56,250 nucleotides of DNA, taken from NCBI GenBank assembly GCA_021848545.1, contig JAJZUL010000019.1, forward strand, positions 1 to 56,250, read 5' to 3'. Source of the DNA: Pseudomonadota bacterium (lineage in GTDB: Bacteria > Pseudomonadota > Alphaproteobacteria > Rhodospirillales > Magnetospirillaceae). Positions 19,134-27,088 of this stretch are shown one piece after another. Under the pieces are notes generated by a model. That model did not search any database. It had not been told where the DNA came from and saw only the letters and a program-made list of their open reading frames with translations. Position 1 is the first letter of the stretch. Each line of letters begins with the position of its first letter. Made by a program: the position numbers and the translations under genes.

Positions 19134-19594
19134 CCGTTGCCGCCCGCCCCCCGGCCGGTTGCCCGCGCCAGTATGGAATAGGCGGCGATCACGCCCAGCA
19201 GACGGCCATCCCCGTCCACCACCGGCACCAGCGGCGCGCCGCGCGACAACAGACGAACCGCCTCGGCGGCGCCGTCGTCGGGTCCCAGCGTGACCGGTTG
19301 CACCAGATGGGACGCCACCGGTTGGGCGGCGAGCGCGGTCAGGCGGCGGCCGAAATCGTGAAGGCTTTCATCCATCCAGGCCAATTCCTCCTCGTCGCCC
19401 CCCAGCGACGCCGCCCGCGGCAGCATCAAGGCCAGCGCTTCGCGCCGGCCGAACAGGCCCAGAAAACGGCCATCCGCGTCGATCATCGGCAAAGATGGCG
19501 CGATTCCATTGCCCAGCCGGGCGAGCGCGGTGGCCACCGTATCCTCGGGCGTCAGAGTGGCCGATGGCGTCATCATCAGCGTTCGACAGGTCAT
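19130..19594 (-). CDS. CBS-domain pair protein coupled to the transporter
   Basis: The 154-residue protein is two CBS motifs: residues 1-60 (MMTPSATLTPEDTVATAL...SLPMIDADGRFLGLFGR) and about 90-148 (HLVQPVTLGPDDGAAEAV...PLVPVVDGDGRLLGVIAA). A charged linker (GGDEEELAWMDESL) lies between them. CBS pairs usually bind adenine nucleotides or SAM and gate an attached domain. Here there is none, but the gene overlaps the transporter start by four bases, so a separate regulatory subunit is plausible. No membrane segment is present. Confidence 0.85.
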   Translation of the reverse strand: MTCRTLMMTPSATLTPEDTVATALARLGNGIAPSLPMIDADGRFLGLFGRREALALMLPRAASLGGDEEELAWMDESLHDFGRRLTALAAQPVASHLVQPVTLGPDDGAAEAVRLLSRGAPLVPVVDGDGRLLGVIAAYSILARATGRGAGGNG

Positions 19595-19780
19595 GATTTC
19601 TTCCTTTCCCGGACCGCCCCGCCAAAGTCCCTCTTATTTTGTGGTCTTATGCACCATCTTTCCTATGGTGGAATGGCCATGGGCTCACTACGTTAGGCCT
19701 TGATAGTGATGGGAACTCCCTCTCGGACCACGGGACGATCCTCGTCTTCCGCCGGTCCGATTTCAATCCTGGAGGGACGC
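19595..19780. promoter_or_regulatory. Divergent promoter region between the CBS/transporter genes and cobA
   Basis: These 186 bases lie between two divergent operons, so both promoters should be here. The cobA ribosome binding site GGAGGG is at its right end. The stretch around 19630-19680 is relatively AT-rich. I see no convincing operator or riboswitch. Confidence 0.4.
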
Positions 19781-20596
19781 GTGGAGATTGGGATGCGCAA
19801 GGGAAGCGTGGCTTTGGTCGGGGCCGGTCCGGGTGACCCCGAACTGTTGACGATGAAGGCCGTGCGGCTGTTGCAGGAAGCGGACGTGGTGGTGTTCGAC
19901 CGGCTGGTCAGCGCCGAAATCCTTGACCTGATCCCGGCCGGAACCGGCCGCATCTATGCCGGCAAGGCCATGGCCCATCATGCCCTGGTCCAGGACGAGA
20001 TCAACGATCTTCTGGTTTCCCTGGCCTGCGCCGGCCGCAAGGTGGTGCGCCTGAAGGGCGGCGACCCCTTCGTTTTCGGCCGCGGCAGCGAAGAGGCGGA
20101 ATTCCTGGCCGAACACAACATTCCGTTCGAGGTGGTGCCGGGCATCAGTTCGGCATCGGGCTGCGCCACCTATTCCGGCATTCCGCTGACCCATCGCGGT
20201 CTCAGCCAGGGAGTGCGCTTTCTGGCCGGCCATCTGCGCGACGGTCAAAGCCTGGACGATTACGACTGGCGGGGACTGGCCGATCCCGGCACCACCCTGG
20301 TCATCTATATGGGACTGACCGCCCTGCCGACCATCGCCGAAACCCTGATCGGCGCCGGCCTGCCCGCCGACACGCCGGCGGCGGCGGTGGAAAACGGCAC
20401 CACGCCCCGCCAGCGCCGGGTTCTGGGCACGCTCGCCACCCTGCCCGACCTGGTGGCGGCCGCGCATTTGAAGGCCCCGACCCTGATCGTCGTCGGCAAG
20501 GTGGTGGCGTTGGCCGAAACCCTGGACTGGTTCGGCCGCAGCCATGACGAAACGATGAAGTGCGCGGCGGAGGAGCCGGCCCGGGCCGAAGGATGA
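19781..20596 (+). CDS. cobA: Uroporphyrinogen-III C-methyltransferase
   Basis: It uses SAM twice to convert uroporphyrinogen III to precorrin-2, the branch point to siroheme and cobalamin. The 271-residue protein shows ALVGAGPGDPELLT near the N terminus, VRLKGGDPFVFGRGSEE, VVPGISSA and the C-terminal GKVVAL. There is no CysG-type dehydrogenase domain. The GTG at 19781 follows GGAGGG by 4 bases and fits the family start. It overlaps the chelatase gene by ATGA, making a two-gene unit. Confidence 0.94.
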   Translation: MEIGMRKGSVALVGAGPGDPELLTMKAVRLLQEADVVVFDRLVSAEILDLIPAGTGRIYAGKAMAHHALVQDEINDLLVSLACAGRKVVRLKGGDPFVFGRGSEEAEFLAEHNIPFEVVPGISSASGCATYSGIPLTHRGLSQGVRFLAGHLRDGQSLDDYDWRGLADPGTTLVIYMGLTALPTIAETLIGAGLPADTPAAAVENGTTPRQRRVLGTLATLPDLVAAAHLKAPTLIVVGKVVALAETLDWFGRSHDETMKCAAEEPARAEG

Positions 20597-21339
20597 GCGG
20601 GGATTCGGATCGTCCGGCCTTGATCCTGGTCGGGCATGGCTCGGCCCGCCATCCCGATTCGGCCCGTCCGATCCACGATCTGGCGGCGACCCTGCGGGCC
20701 AGCGGCCGCTTCGCCGAGGTGACGGCCGCCTTCATGAAGCAGGCGCCGTTTCTGGCCCCGCCGGAAACGCTGGTCCAGGCCCGCCGCGTGGTGGTGGTGC
20801 CGATCTTCGCCGGCACCGGCTATTACACCGACACGCTGATCCCCCGCGCCATGAAGCTGGACGGACCACGCACCCTGCGCGACGGGCGGGTCATCCTTTA
20901 TACGCCGCCGGCCGGCGGCCATCCCCGCATGCCGGCCCTGCTGTGCCGGCGGGCGGCCCTGGCCGCCGCCGCCGCCGGCATGGAGCCGGCGGACACCGCC
21001 CTGATTCTGGTGGCCCACGGATCGGGCCGGCCCGGCGGCGCCGGCGAAACCCCGCGCAGGATCGAGGCCGCCATCACGGAAATGGGAGTATTCGCCGAAA
21101 CCCATCTGGTTTTTCTGGAACAGGCCCCGTTCGCCACCGGCTGGCGCGACCTGACCCCACGACGGCAGGTGGTGGCGCTGCCGCTGCTGGTGGCGCGGGG
21201 AACCCACGCCAGCGAGGACATCCCGCCTTTGTTCCAGGCGAGCGCGGCCGACCCCGGACGGCGGATCGCCCTGGCCGCCGGCCTGGGCGAGGAGCCCGAC
21301 CTGGCCGACATCGTGCTCGATCTGGCCGGGGGGGATTGA
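20593..21339 (+). CDS. CbiX/SirB-type sirohydrochlorin chelatase
   Basis: The 248-residue protein is a tandem of two CbiX half-domains, each starting with a metal-site histidine: LILVGHGSARHPDS and LILVAHGSGRPGGA. It should insert Fe2+ or Co2+ into sirohydrochlorin. A two-domain form of about 250 residues corresponds to SirB/CbiX-long proteins. Coupling to cobA by an ATGA overlap supports siroheme or cobalamin synthesis. The precorrin-2 dehydrogenase needed in between is not in the window. There is no His-rich tail. Confidence 0.88.
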   Translation: MSGDSDRPALILVGHGSARHPDSARPIHDLAATLRASGRFAEVTAAFMKQAPFLAPPETLVQARRVVVVPIFAGTGYYTDTLIPRAMKLDGPRTLRDGRVILYTPPAGGHPRMPALLCRRAALAAAAAGMEPADTALILVAHGSGRPGGAGETPRRIEAAITEMGVFAETHLVFLEQAPFATGWRDLTPRRQVVALPLLVARGTHASEDIPPLFQASAADPGRRIALAAGLGEEPDLADIVLDLAGGD

Positions 21340-21343
21340 GCGG

Positions 21344-21820
21344 CTACAGCAGCGATTTCGCCTTGCTGAGGATCATGTCGCAAAGGCGCGACTTCAACTG
21401 GTCCGTCAGGCTGGACAGGGAAAAGGTGTCGTTATTGCCGGTCTGCAAAAGTCCGTTCTGCCCGGTGGTGAAGCCGGGGCTGGACCGGGACACGCCACCT
21501 TGATTCAACAGCCCGCCCAGGACCGAAGAGGCGCCGGCCTGCGTGACCAGGCTGTTCTGGATGCAATAGTGCAGCAATCCGGCGACATTGTCGGTCCCGG
21601 CCGAGGACAGGCTGGGCAGGCCCTGGCCCATCAGGGCGCCGGCCACGCCCGGCAGGGCCGATTGCCCGGCGGCCGGGGGAGTGGCCGGCTGCTGCTGCTG
21701 CCCACCCCCCAGAAGCTGCCCGGCGAGGCCCGACAGGGATTGAGCCTGCGCCGCCCCACCCGCCGTCAGGGCCAACGCCACGACCATGGCCAGCACCGGC
21801 CCGTTGCCCGATCGACCCAT
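21344..21820 (-). CDS. DUF2501 (YjjA-like) secreted protein
   Basis: The 158-residue protein has a clear signal peptide (GPVLAMVVALALTAGGAAQAQ), a glycine/glutamine-rich stretch, then the DUF2501 core with the paired cysteines in HYCIQNSLV and RLCDMILSK, and a KSLL end. The E. coli relative is YjjA; the function is unknown. It should be periplasmic with one disulfide. The ATG at 21820 was chosen for the signal peptide; an open frame running on to 23161 is a shadow of the gene on the other strand. It converges on the chelatase gene with a 4-base gap. Confidence 0.85.
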   Translation of the reverse strand: MGRSGNGPVLAMVVALALTAGGAAQAQSLSGLAGQLLGGGQQQQPATPPAAGQSALPGVAGALMGQGLPSLSSAGTDNVAGLLHYCIQNSLVTQAGASSVLGGLLNQGGVSRSSPGFTTGQNGLLQTGNNDTFSLSSLTDQLKSRLCDMILSKAKSLL

Positions 21821-21967
21821 TTCGTCACCCCGGCGATCCGTTTCAGAGCATGGGAAAGAGTAGCCGGATTCCACCAACGCCGGAAGCGCCATGATCCAGG
21901 GGATGATCTGGACATTCGGGCGCCGAGGCTTCAGGCTCGAACCACCTTGGATCGGACACGAAAGCTT

Positions 21968-22978
21968 ATGCGGCCGGCCATCCCCGTCATCGACGGCACC
22001 CCCATCGATCTCCTCAACCGTCAACTTCCGGCGGCGCGGGCGCTTCTGGCCGAAGCCCGGCGCCGCTATACGCCGCGCGCCCTGGACATGGCCGACCGCC
22101 TGTCGCGGCGCTGGCTGGCCGCCCGCGACAATCCGTATCTGGCCGAAATGGACGCCATGCTCGCGCTGATGGGCGAAAGCGGCGCCCATATGCTCAATCT
22201 GTCCTATGAATGGGGCTGCACCACCGGTTTGGCCAGCGACGGGACCGGCATGCGGCTGTTGCGCACCCTGGACTGGCCCCTTACCGGGCTGGGCCGCCAT
22301 GTCGCGGTGCTGAGGACGGAGGCGCCGGCAGGCCCGGTGTGGTCGGCGACCTGGCCCGGCTTTTCCGGCACGCTGACCGCCTTGGCGCCGGGACGGTTCG
22401 CGGTGGCGCTCAATCAGGTCAAGAGCTGGCACGGCCGCCTGCCGCAAGTCCTGGCCTGGCCGGTCAAGGCCCTGCGCCAATGGCGTTCGCCCCACCTGCC
22501 CCCCGCCCATCTGCTGCGCCAGGTCTGCGAAACCGCGCCCGATTACGCCACGGCGGTCCGCCGGCTTGCCGAAACCCCGGTCTGCCAGCCGGTGCTGTTT
22601 TCCATCGTCGGGACCGCACCCGACCAGGGGTGCGTGATCGAACGCGGCCGGACCGGCGCCTTCATCCATGCCGCGCCGGTCGCCTGCGCCAACCATTGGC
22701 GGTTTCCCGGCCTGAAGGGTCGCCATCCCGGCCCGCTGGCCCGGGCGGACGATCGGTCCGCCTATGTCCAGGCCAGCCGAAGTCGTCTCGATGCCATGAC
22801 CCGGCGCATGACGGACGAAAACGGGGACATGCCGCTGGCCTGGCTGTCGCCGCCGATCCTGACCGACGATACCCGTCTGGCCTGCGTCCTGCGCCCGACG
22901 CCGGCCAGCCTGACCCTGGTGGGGCTGGAGGCGCGCGCGCCGGCCACCCACCTGCTGCATCTGTCCGCCGAGGGATGA
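21968..22978 (+). CDS. Probable N-terminal-nucleophile amidohydrolase (acid ceramidase/NAAA-like)
   Basis: The 336-residue protein carries a segment typical of cysteine Ntn hydrolases: GCTTGLASDGTGMRLLRTLDW. C84 would be the nucleophile exposed by self-cleavage, and R99 and D102 match the (R)xLD of acid ceramidase, NAAA and choloylglycine hydrolases. Later segments SATWPGFSGTLTALAPGRFAVALNQ fit the core sheet. No signal peptide is evident. Substrates in the family are N-acyl amides, bile salts or acyl-homoserine lactones; this one is unassigned. The ATG at 21968 has a weak ribosome binding site. Confidence 0.65.
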   Translation: MRPAIPVIDGTPIDLLNRQLPAARALLAEARRRYTPRALDMADRLSRRWLAARDNPYLAEMDAMLALMGESGAHMLNLSYEWGCTTGLASDGTGMRLLRTLDWPLTGLGRHVAVLRTEAPAGPVWSATWPGFSGTLTALAPGRFAVALNQVKSWHGRLPQVLAWPVKALRQWRSPHLPPAHLLRQVCETAPDYATAVRRLAETPVCQPVLFSIVGTAPDQGCVIERGRTGAFIHAAPVACANHWRFPGLKGRHPGPLARADDRSAYVQASRSRLDAMTRRMTDENGDMPLAWLSPPILTDDTRLACVLRPTPASLTLVGLEARAPATHLLHLSAEG

Positions 22979-23019
22979 GCGGGCGAAGGGCTGTGCCATG
23001 GTCCTCGAACAATTCGGAA

Positions 23020-23295
23020 TCACCCGAACAGGTCCGAATACGATCCCAGCCGGACCAGTTCGATTCCGTTCGGCACGAGCCGATGGATTAACAGAACGTC
23101 GGGCCGCACATGGCATTCGCGGTGATCGGCCCAATTTCCGACCAACCCGTGGTCCCGGCAACGGGTTGGAAGCGGCCGACCGTCCCGAAGGGCGTCAAGG
23201 ACCTCGGAAAGGTCCCGCTCAAGCGTCGACCCGCGCGGCCCCTTCAAAACGGTGCGGAAATCGCGCTTAAACGCGTTGGAGAATTCAATCTCGAT
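23020..23295 (-). CDS. YafQ/RelE-family toxin, start codon unclear
   Basis: The frame encodes a typical YafQ-like mRNA interferase core: IEIEFSNAFKRDF near the start, then LRDGRPLPTRCRDH, NWADHRECHVRPDVLLIHRL and the end RLGSYSDLFG. Measured by homology, the protein should begin at about 23295-23301, giving about 91 residues. There the codons read AGC-TGC-ATC, with no ATG, GTG or TTG. The nearest canonical starts (ATG 23367 or 23382) would add a 24-29-residue tail overlapping the antitoxin. Compared with E. coli YafQ, the late catalytic histidine is tyrosine here. It may use a rare start or be decayed. Confidence 0.7.
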   Translation of the reverse strand: MEIEFSNAFKRDFRTVLKGPRGSTLERDLSEVLDALRDGRPLPTRCRDHGLVGNWADHRECHVRPDVLLIHRLVPNGIELVRLGSYSDLFG

Positions 23296-23545
23296 GCAGC
23301 TCTGCGAACAACTCGTCGACGCTGCGGACCCGGTGACCCTGCCCGGCGGCAAGCTCCCGGATGGCATCCTGGGTTTCGGCATTGGGAACTCTCACCTCGA
23401 ACGGCAGCTTTTTCTCATGTGCGACCCGCACCATCAGGAGCCGGATCGCGTCCGAGATGGAAAGGCCCATGGCCCCCAGCGCCTCGGCAGCGCGGGCTTT
23501 TGTTTCACTATCGATACGGGCACGAATGGTGGTTTCTGAGATCAT
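23285..23545 (-). CDS. RelB/DinJ-family antitoxin
   Basis: The 86-residue protein has a ribbon-helix-helix N terminus (ETTIRARIDSETKARAAEALGAMGLSISDAIRLLMVRV) and a toxin-binding tail ending ELHRD, as in DinJ. It should neutralise the downstream toxin and repress the operon. The ATG at 23545 begins the conserved region. The stop TGA lies inside the toxin reading frame, so the genes overlap. Two near-identical direct repeats just upstream (23562-23593) are a plausible operator. Confidence 0.85.
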   Translation of the reverse strand: MISETTIRARIDSETKARAAEALGAMGLSISDAIRLLMVRVAHEKKLPFEVRVPNAETQDAIRELAAGQGHRVRSVDELFAELHRD

Positions 23546-23561
23546 TGGAATAAGGCCAGTA

Positions 23562-23593
23562 AGTCGGTTCGTAAGGTGAGTCGGTTCGTTAAG
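23562..23593 (-). promoter_or_regulatory. Direct repeats upstream of the toxin-antitoxin genes (putative operator)
   Basis: AGTCGGTTCGTAAG (23562-23575) and AGTCGGTTCGTTAAG (23579-23593) are spaced by three bases and lie 17 bases upstream of the antitoxin start. Ribbon-helix-helix antitoxins commonly bind such paired sites to repress their own operon. The assignment rests on position and repetition only. Confidence 0.5.
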
Positions 23594-23697
23594 AGCCGGA
23601 ATTTTCCGACGACCGAGATTGTAGCCACAAACGACCCACATCGCAAGAGTGCCGTAGCGACATTTGGACTGCCTTGCCAAAACGCCCAAGCCATCTG

Positions 23698-23726
23698 TTG
23701 CGGCGCAGCATAAGCTGGAGTAAGAT
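23698..23726 (+). promoter_or_regulatory. Candidate sigma-70 promoter for gpmI
   Basis: TTGCGG, a 17-base spacer and TAAGAT match the housekeeping pattern. The predicted transcript would start near 23733, about 140 bases upstream of gpmI. It would drive the gpmI-envC-ctpA block. Confidence 0.45.
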
Positions 23727-23874
23727 TAAAATCGCCGTCGCGTCGCGGGCTGTCCCGCCGCATGCCTCGGCGCGAACGGCGCCAAAGCTTCGAAAAGGGA
23801 CGAATTTCACGACCGAAGTCTGGAGCCGGACGCCGTTTGCTGGCATTCTGTTCCGACCGAGACCAGAGACATCG

Positions 23875-25509
23875 ATGACTGAGACCATGCCCAGCATCGT
23901 CCGTTCCACGTCCGACCCCGCCGCATCCGGCCCCGCCGCCGCCGAACATCCCCGGCCGGTGGTGCTGTGCATCCTTGACGGCTGGGGCCACCGCGACCAG
24001 CGGACCGACAATGCCATCGCCCTGGCCGACGCCCCCAACTGGCGCCGGTTCCTGTCCACCTATCCCCACGCGCGGCTGGCCACGTCGGGCCTGGCGGTGG
24101 GGCTGCCCGACGGGCAGATGGGCAATTCCGAGGTCGGCCACATGAATCTGGGGGCCGGACGGGTGGTGATGCAGGATCTGCCCCGCATCGATGCGGCCGT
24201 CGCCGACGGATCGCTGGCGACCCTGCCCGCCTTGACCAAGGCCATCGCCCGCCTGAAGGAAACCGGCGGCGCCCTGCATCTGATGGGGCTGATGAGCCCG
24301 GGCGGCGTCCATTCCCACCAGGACCATATGGCCGCCCTGGCCCGCATCGTCGCCGGAAACGGCGTGCCGGTCCGGGTGCACGCCTTCCTCGACGGACGCG
24401 ACACCCCGCCCTCCAGCGCCAGGGATTACGTGGCGGCCTTCGTCTCGGCGACCCGGGATGCCGATATCGAGATCGTCACCGTGTCGGGCCGTTATTACGC
24501 CATGGACCGCGACAAACGCTGGGACCGGGTGCAACTGGCCTATGACGCCGTCGCCGCGGGACGGGGACCGGGCGCGACGGACGCGGCCGCCGCCATCGAC
24601 GCCGCCTATGCGGCGGGACAGACCGACGAATTCGTCCTGCCGACGGTGATCGGCGACTATGCGGGCATGGCCGACGGCGACGGCCTGCTGATGGCCAATT
24701 TCCGCGCCGACCGCGCCCGCGAAATCCTGGACGCCCTGGTCGATCCCGCCTTCGCCCGCTTCCCCCGCGCCCATGTGGCGGATTTCGCGGTCCGTCTCGG
24801 CATGTCCGAATATTCGGAACATCTGAACGGTTTCCTGACCACCCTGTTCCCGGCGGAACCGTTGACCCGGATTTTCGGCGAGGTGGTCTGCGACGCGGGC
24901 CTGACCCAATTGCGCATCGCCGAGACCGAGAAATACGCCCACGTCACTTTTTTCTTCAATGGCGGGCGCGAGCAGGTCTTTCCCGGCGAGGACCGCATCC
25001 TGGTCCCCAGCCCCAAGGTGGCCACCTATGATCTGAAGCCGGAAATGTCGGCGGACGAGGTCACCGACCGGCTGGTCGCGGCGGTGGGATCGGGCAAATA
25101 CGACGTGATCGTGGTCAATTACGCCAATGGCGACATGGTCGGCCATACCGGCATCCTGCCGGCGGCGGTGAGCGCGGTGGAAACGGTGGACAAGTGCCTG
25201 GGCCGGCTGGAGGAGGCGGTCATCGCCGCCGGCGGCGCCCTGCTGGTCACCGCCGACCACGGCAACGCCGAACTGATGCGCGATCCCGTCACCGGCCAGC
25301 CGCACACCGCGCACACCACCGGGCCGGTGGACGCGATTCTGGTCCATCCGCCGACGGGCGTGAGCGGGCTGGCCGACGGCAAGCTGGCCGATGTCGCCCC
25401 CACCCTGCTCGCGTTGCTGGGATTGCCGCAACCGGCCGAGATGACCGGCCATGTTTTGCTTCTGTCCGGCTCGGACACCCTGGCTGCCCAACGTCGTGCG
25501 GCGGGGTAG
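23875..25509 (+). CDS. gpmI: 2,3-bisphosphoglycerate-independent phosphoglycerate mutase
   Basis: This Mn2+-dependent enzyme interconverts 3- and 2-phosphoglycerate. The 544-residue sequence has the metal-binding ILDGWG start, the catalytic serine in GNSEVGHMNLGAGR, HSHQDHMAAL, DGRDTPP, and the C-terminal TADHGNAELM with metal ligands. An ATG at 23887 is an alternative start, because the first 25 residues are a low-complexity tail not usual in the family. Its 3' end overlaps the GTG start of envC, and the pairing is conserved in Rhodospirillales. Confidence 0.95.
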   Translation: MTETMPSIVRSTSDPAASGPAAAEHPRPVVLCILDGWGHRDQRTDNAIALADAPNWRRFLSTYPHARLATSGLAVGLPDGQMGNSEVGHMNLGAGRVVMQDLPRIDAAVADGSLATLPALTKAIARLKETGGALHLMGLMSPGGVHSHQDHMAALARIVAGNGVPVRVHAFLDGRDTPPSSARDYVAAFVSATRDADIEIVTVSGRYYAMDRDKRWDRVQLAYDAVAAGRGPGATDAAAAIDAAYAAGQTDEFVLPTVIGDYAGMADGDGLLMANFRADRAREILDALVDPAFARFPRAHVADFAVRLGMSEYSEHLNGFLTTLFPAEPLTRIFGEVVCDAGLTQLRIAETEKYAHVTFFFNGGREQVFPGEDRILVPSPKVATYDLKPEMSADEVTDRLVAAVGSGKYDVIVVNYANGDMVGHTGILPAAVSAVETVDKCLGRLEEAVIAAGGALLVTADHGNAELMRDPVTGQPHTAHTTGPVDAILVHPPTGVSGLADGKLADVAPTLLALLGLPQPAEMTGHVLLLSGSDTLAAQRRAAG

Positions 25510-27088
25510 GCGCGTTCGTTTTTTTCGCCTCGTCACGCCGCTCGCTTCGCTGGCCGTGACGCTTGCCGTTTTGGCGCCGGCCCCGGCGGCGCAGGCCGCC
25601 AATCGTCAAACGGCGGCGCAGGCCGCCAATCCCCAAACGGCGGCGCAGGCCGCCAATCCCCAAACAGCGGCGCAGGCCGCCAATCGTCAAACAACGGCGC
25701 AGGCGACCGACGGGTCGCCGGCGGACGCGGCCACGGCCGGCCGCCAGCTTCAGCAACTGGAACGACAGATCGAGCGGAGCCGCGCCAAACGCGCGGCCAT
25801 GCGCCAGAAATCCCAGGCGCTGGGCAAGGAACTGAAGGGCCTGCGCGCCAATATGGTTTCGGCGGCGCAGGCGGCCCAGGAAAACGAGGCCATGCTGTCC
25901 GAGCTGGAAAACCAGCTCGATAAGCTGAAAGAGACCGAATCCCGCAAGGAGGAGGCGCTCAACCGCAGGGCCAAACAGATGTCCGGCGTGCTGGCCGCGT
26001 TGCAGCGCCTGGCCCTGCACCCGACCTCGACCCTGCTGGTCCAGCCGCAAAACCCGGCCGACACGGTGCGTTCGGCCATATTGCTGGGCGCGGCGGTCCC
26101 CGAGATCAAACGCTCGATCAAGGATCTGCGTCACCAGATCGCGCTGATGGCCCGCCTCAAGGCGGATATCGCCGATCAGCGGACCCGCATCAAAGCCACC
26201 GCGCAAAAACTGGAGGGCGAGCATCGCCGCCTGCACCAGCTGTATAAACGCGAAGCCCTGCTCAAAAGCGCCACCGAGGCCCAGAGCGCCGCCGCCGACC
26301 AGCGGGCCGAGGCCCTGGCCAGCAAGGCCGGCGACCTGCGCGATCTGCTCGCCCGCCTGGAGGTCGCGCGCAAGCGGCGTCTGGCCGAAGACGCCGCCCG
26401 GGAACAGGCCGAACGGGCGGCGCGCGAAGCCGCCATCGCCGCCCGTTCGGCCGCCCGCGAAGCCGTGATCCGGGCCAGGCGGGCCGCCCGCGAAGCCGCC
26501 ATCGCCCAGGCCCGGGCCGCCCGCGAAAGGCGGGCCGGCGAACGAAAAGCGGCGGAGGAGGCCCGGCGGGCGGAAATGGCGGCGCAGGAAACGGCCCGCC
26601 GAAAGACCGAGGAAGCGGACCGGGCGTCGCGGGCCGCCGACCGCGCCGCGTCGGGCCTGCCGGCGCCGATGCGCCTGCGCTCCTTCGTCGCCGCCAAGGG
26701 CAGCATGCCCTTTCCCGCCCGCGGCATCATCATCGGCCATTTCGGCCATCCCGACGATCACGGCGTGATCGAACGGGGCATCACCATCCAAACGCGCCCC
26801 GACGCCGAGGTGGTGTCCCCCTTCGACGGCCGCGTCGTTTTCGCCGGACGGTTTCGTGGCTATGGGCTGCTCTTGATCATCGAGCACAGCGAAGGCTATC
26901 ATACGTTGCTCGCCGGCTTGGGACGGATCGACGTAACCGTTGGACAGCACCTGGTGGCGGGCGAGCCTGTCGGCGTAATGGGGCGGGACACGGCCAAGCC
27001 GGCCCTGTATGTCGAATTGCGGCACGACGGACGACCCGTAAACCCCTTGCCTTGGCTCTCCGCACACAGACGTAAGGTTCGTGGATGA
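25496..27088 (+). CDS. envC: EnvC-like murein hydrolase activator with degenerate LytM domain
   Basis: EnvC-type proteins activate septal amidases in the periplasm during division. The 530 residues comprise a signal peptide, four tandem nonapeptides (AAQAANRQT type), a long coiled coil (about 75-290), an Ala/Arg-rich helical stretch (about 290-390) and a C-terminal LytM-like domain (GHFGHPDDHGV to YVELRHDGRPVNPLPWL). The catalytic HxxxD and HxH zinc motifs are not intact, as in EnvC, so it should activate rather than cut. The GTG at 25496 overlaps gpmI; an ATG at 25451 is less likely. The stop overlaps ctpA. Confidence 0.88.
   Translation: MRRGRRVRFFRLVTPLASLAVTLAVLAPAPAAQAANRQTAAQAANPQTAAQAANPQTAAQAANRQTTAQATDGSPADAATAGRQLQQLERQIERSRAKRAAMRQKSQALGKELKGLRANMVSAAQAAQENEAMLSELENQLDKLKETESRKEEALNRRAKQMSGVLAALQRLALHPTSTLLVQPQNPADTVRSAILLGAAVPEIKRSIKDLRHQIALMARLKADIADQRTRIKATAQKLEGEHRRLHQLYKREALLKSATEAQSAAADQRAEALASKAGDLRDLLARLEVARKRRLAEDAAREQAERAAREAAIAARSAAREAVIRARRAAREAAIAQARAARERRAGERKAAEEARRAEMAAQETARRKTEEADRASRAADRAASGLPAPMRLRSFVAAKGSMPFPARGIIIGHFGHPDDHGVIERGITIQTRPDAEVVSPFDGRVVFAGRFRGYGLLLIIEHSEGYHTLLAGLGRIDVTVGQHLVAGEPVGVMGRDTAKPALYVELRHDGRPVNPLPWLSAHRRKVRG
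25586..25693 (+). repeat. Four tandem 27-bp repeats within envC
   Basis: The unit GCGGCGCAGGCCGCCAATCG-TCAAACG occurs four times in phase with the reading frame, encoding AAQAAN(R/P)QT each time. Units 2 and 3 have CCC in place of CGT. They lie just after the predicted signal peptide cleavage site. Confidence 0.9.

Larger units (their letters stand above)
23546..23874. other. Divergent intergenic region between the antitoxin gene and gpmI
   Basis: These 329 bases contain no credible gene. They hold the direct repeats at 23562-23593, a small palindrome CGGAA-tt-TTCCG at 23597-23608 and a candidate gpmI promoter at 23698-23726. Base composition is visibly less GC-rich than the flanking genes. 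Confidence 0.6.

Noticed and set aside
17913-19181. 422-codon + strand frame opposite the transporter
   Set aside because: The translation is Gln/Asp/His/Gly-rich low complexity with no family features, while the opposite strand encodes a clear membrane protein.
19595-19780. Cobalamin riboswitch before cobA
   Set aside because: I looked for a B12-box-like segment and the expected long folded leader and saw neither.
25586-25693. CRISPR-like array
   Set aside because: The units are contiguous with no spacers, and encode an in-frame peptide repeat.
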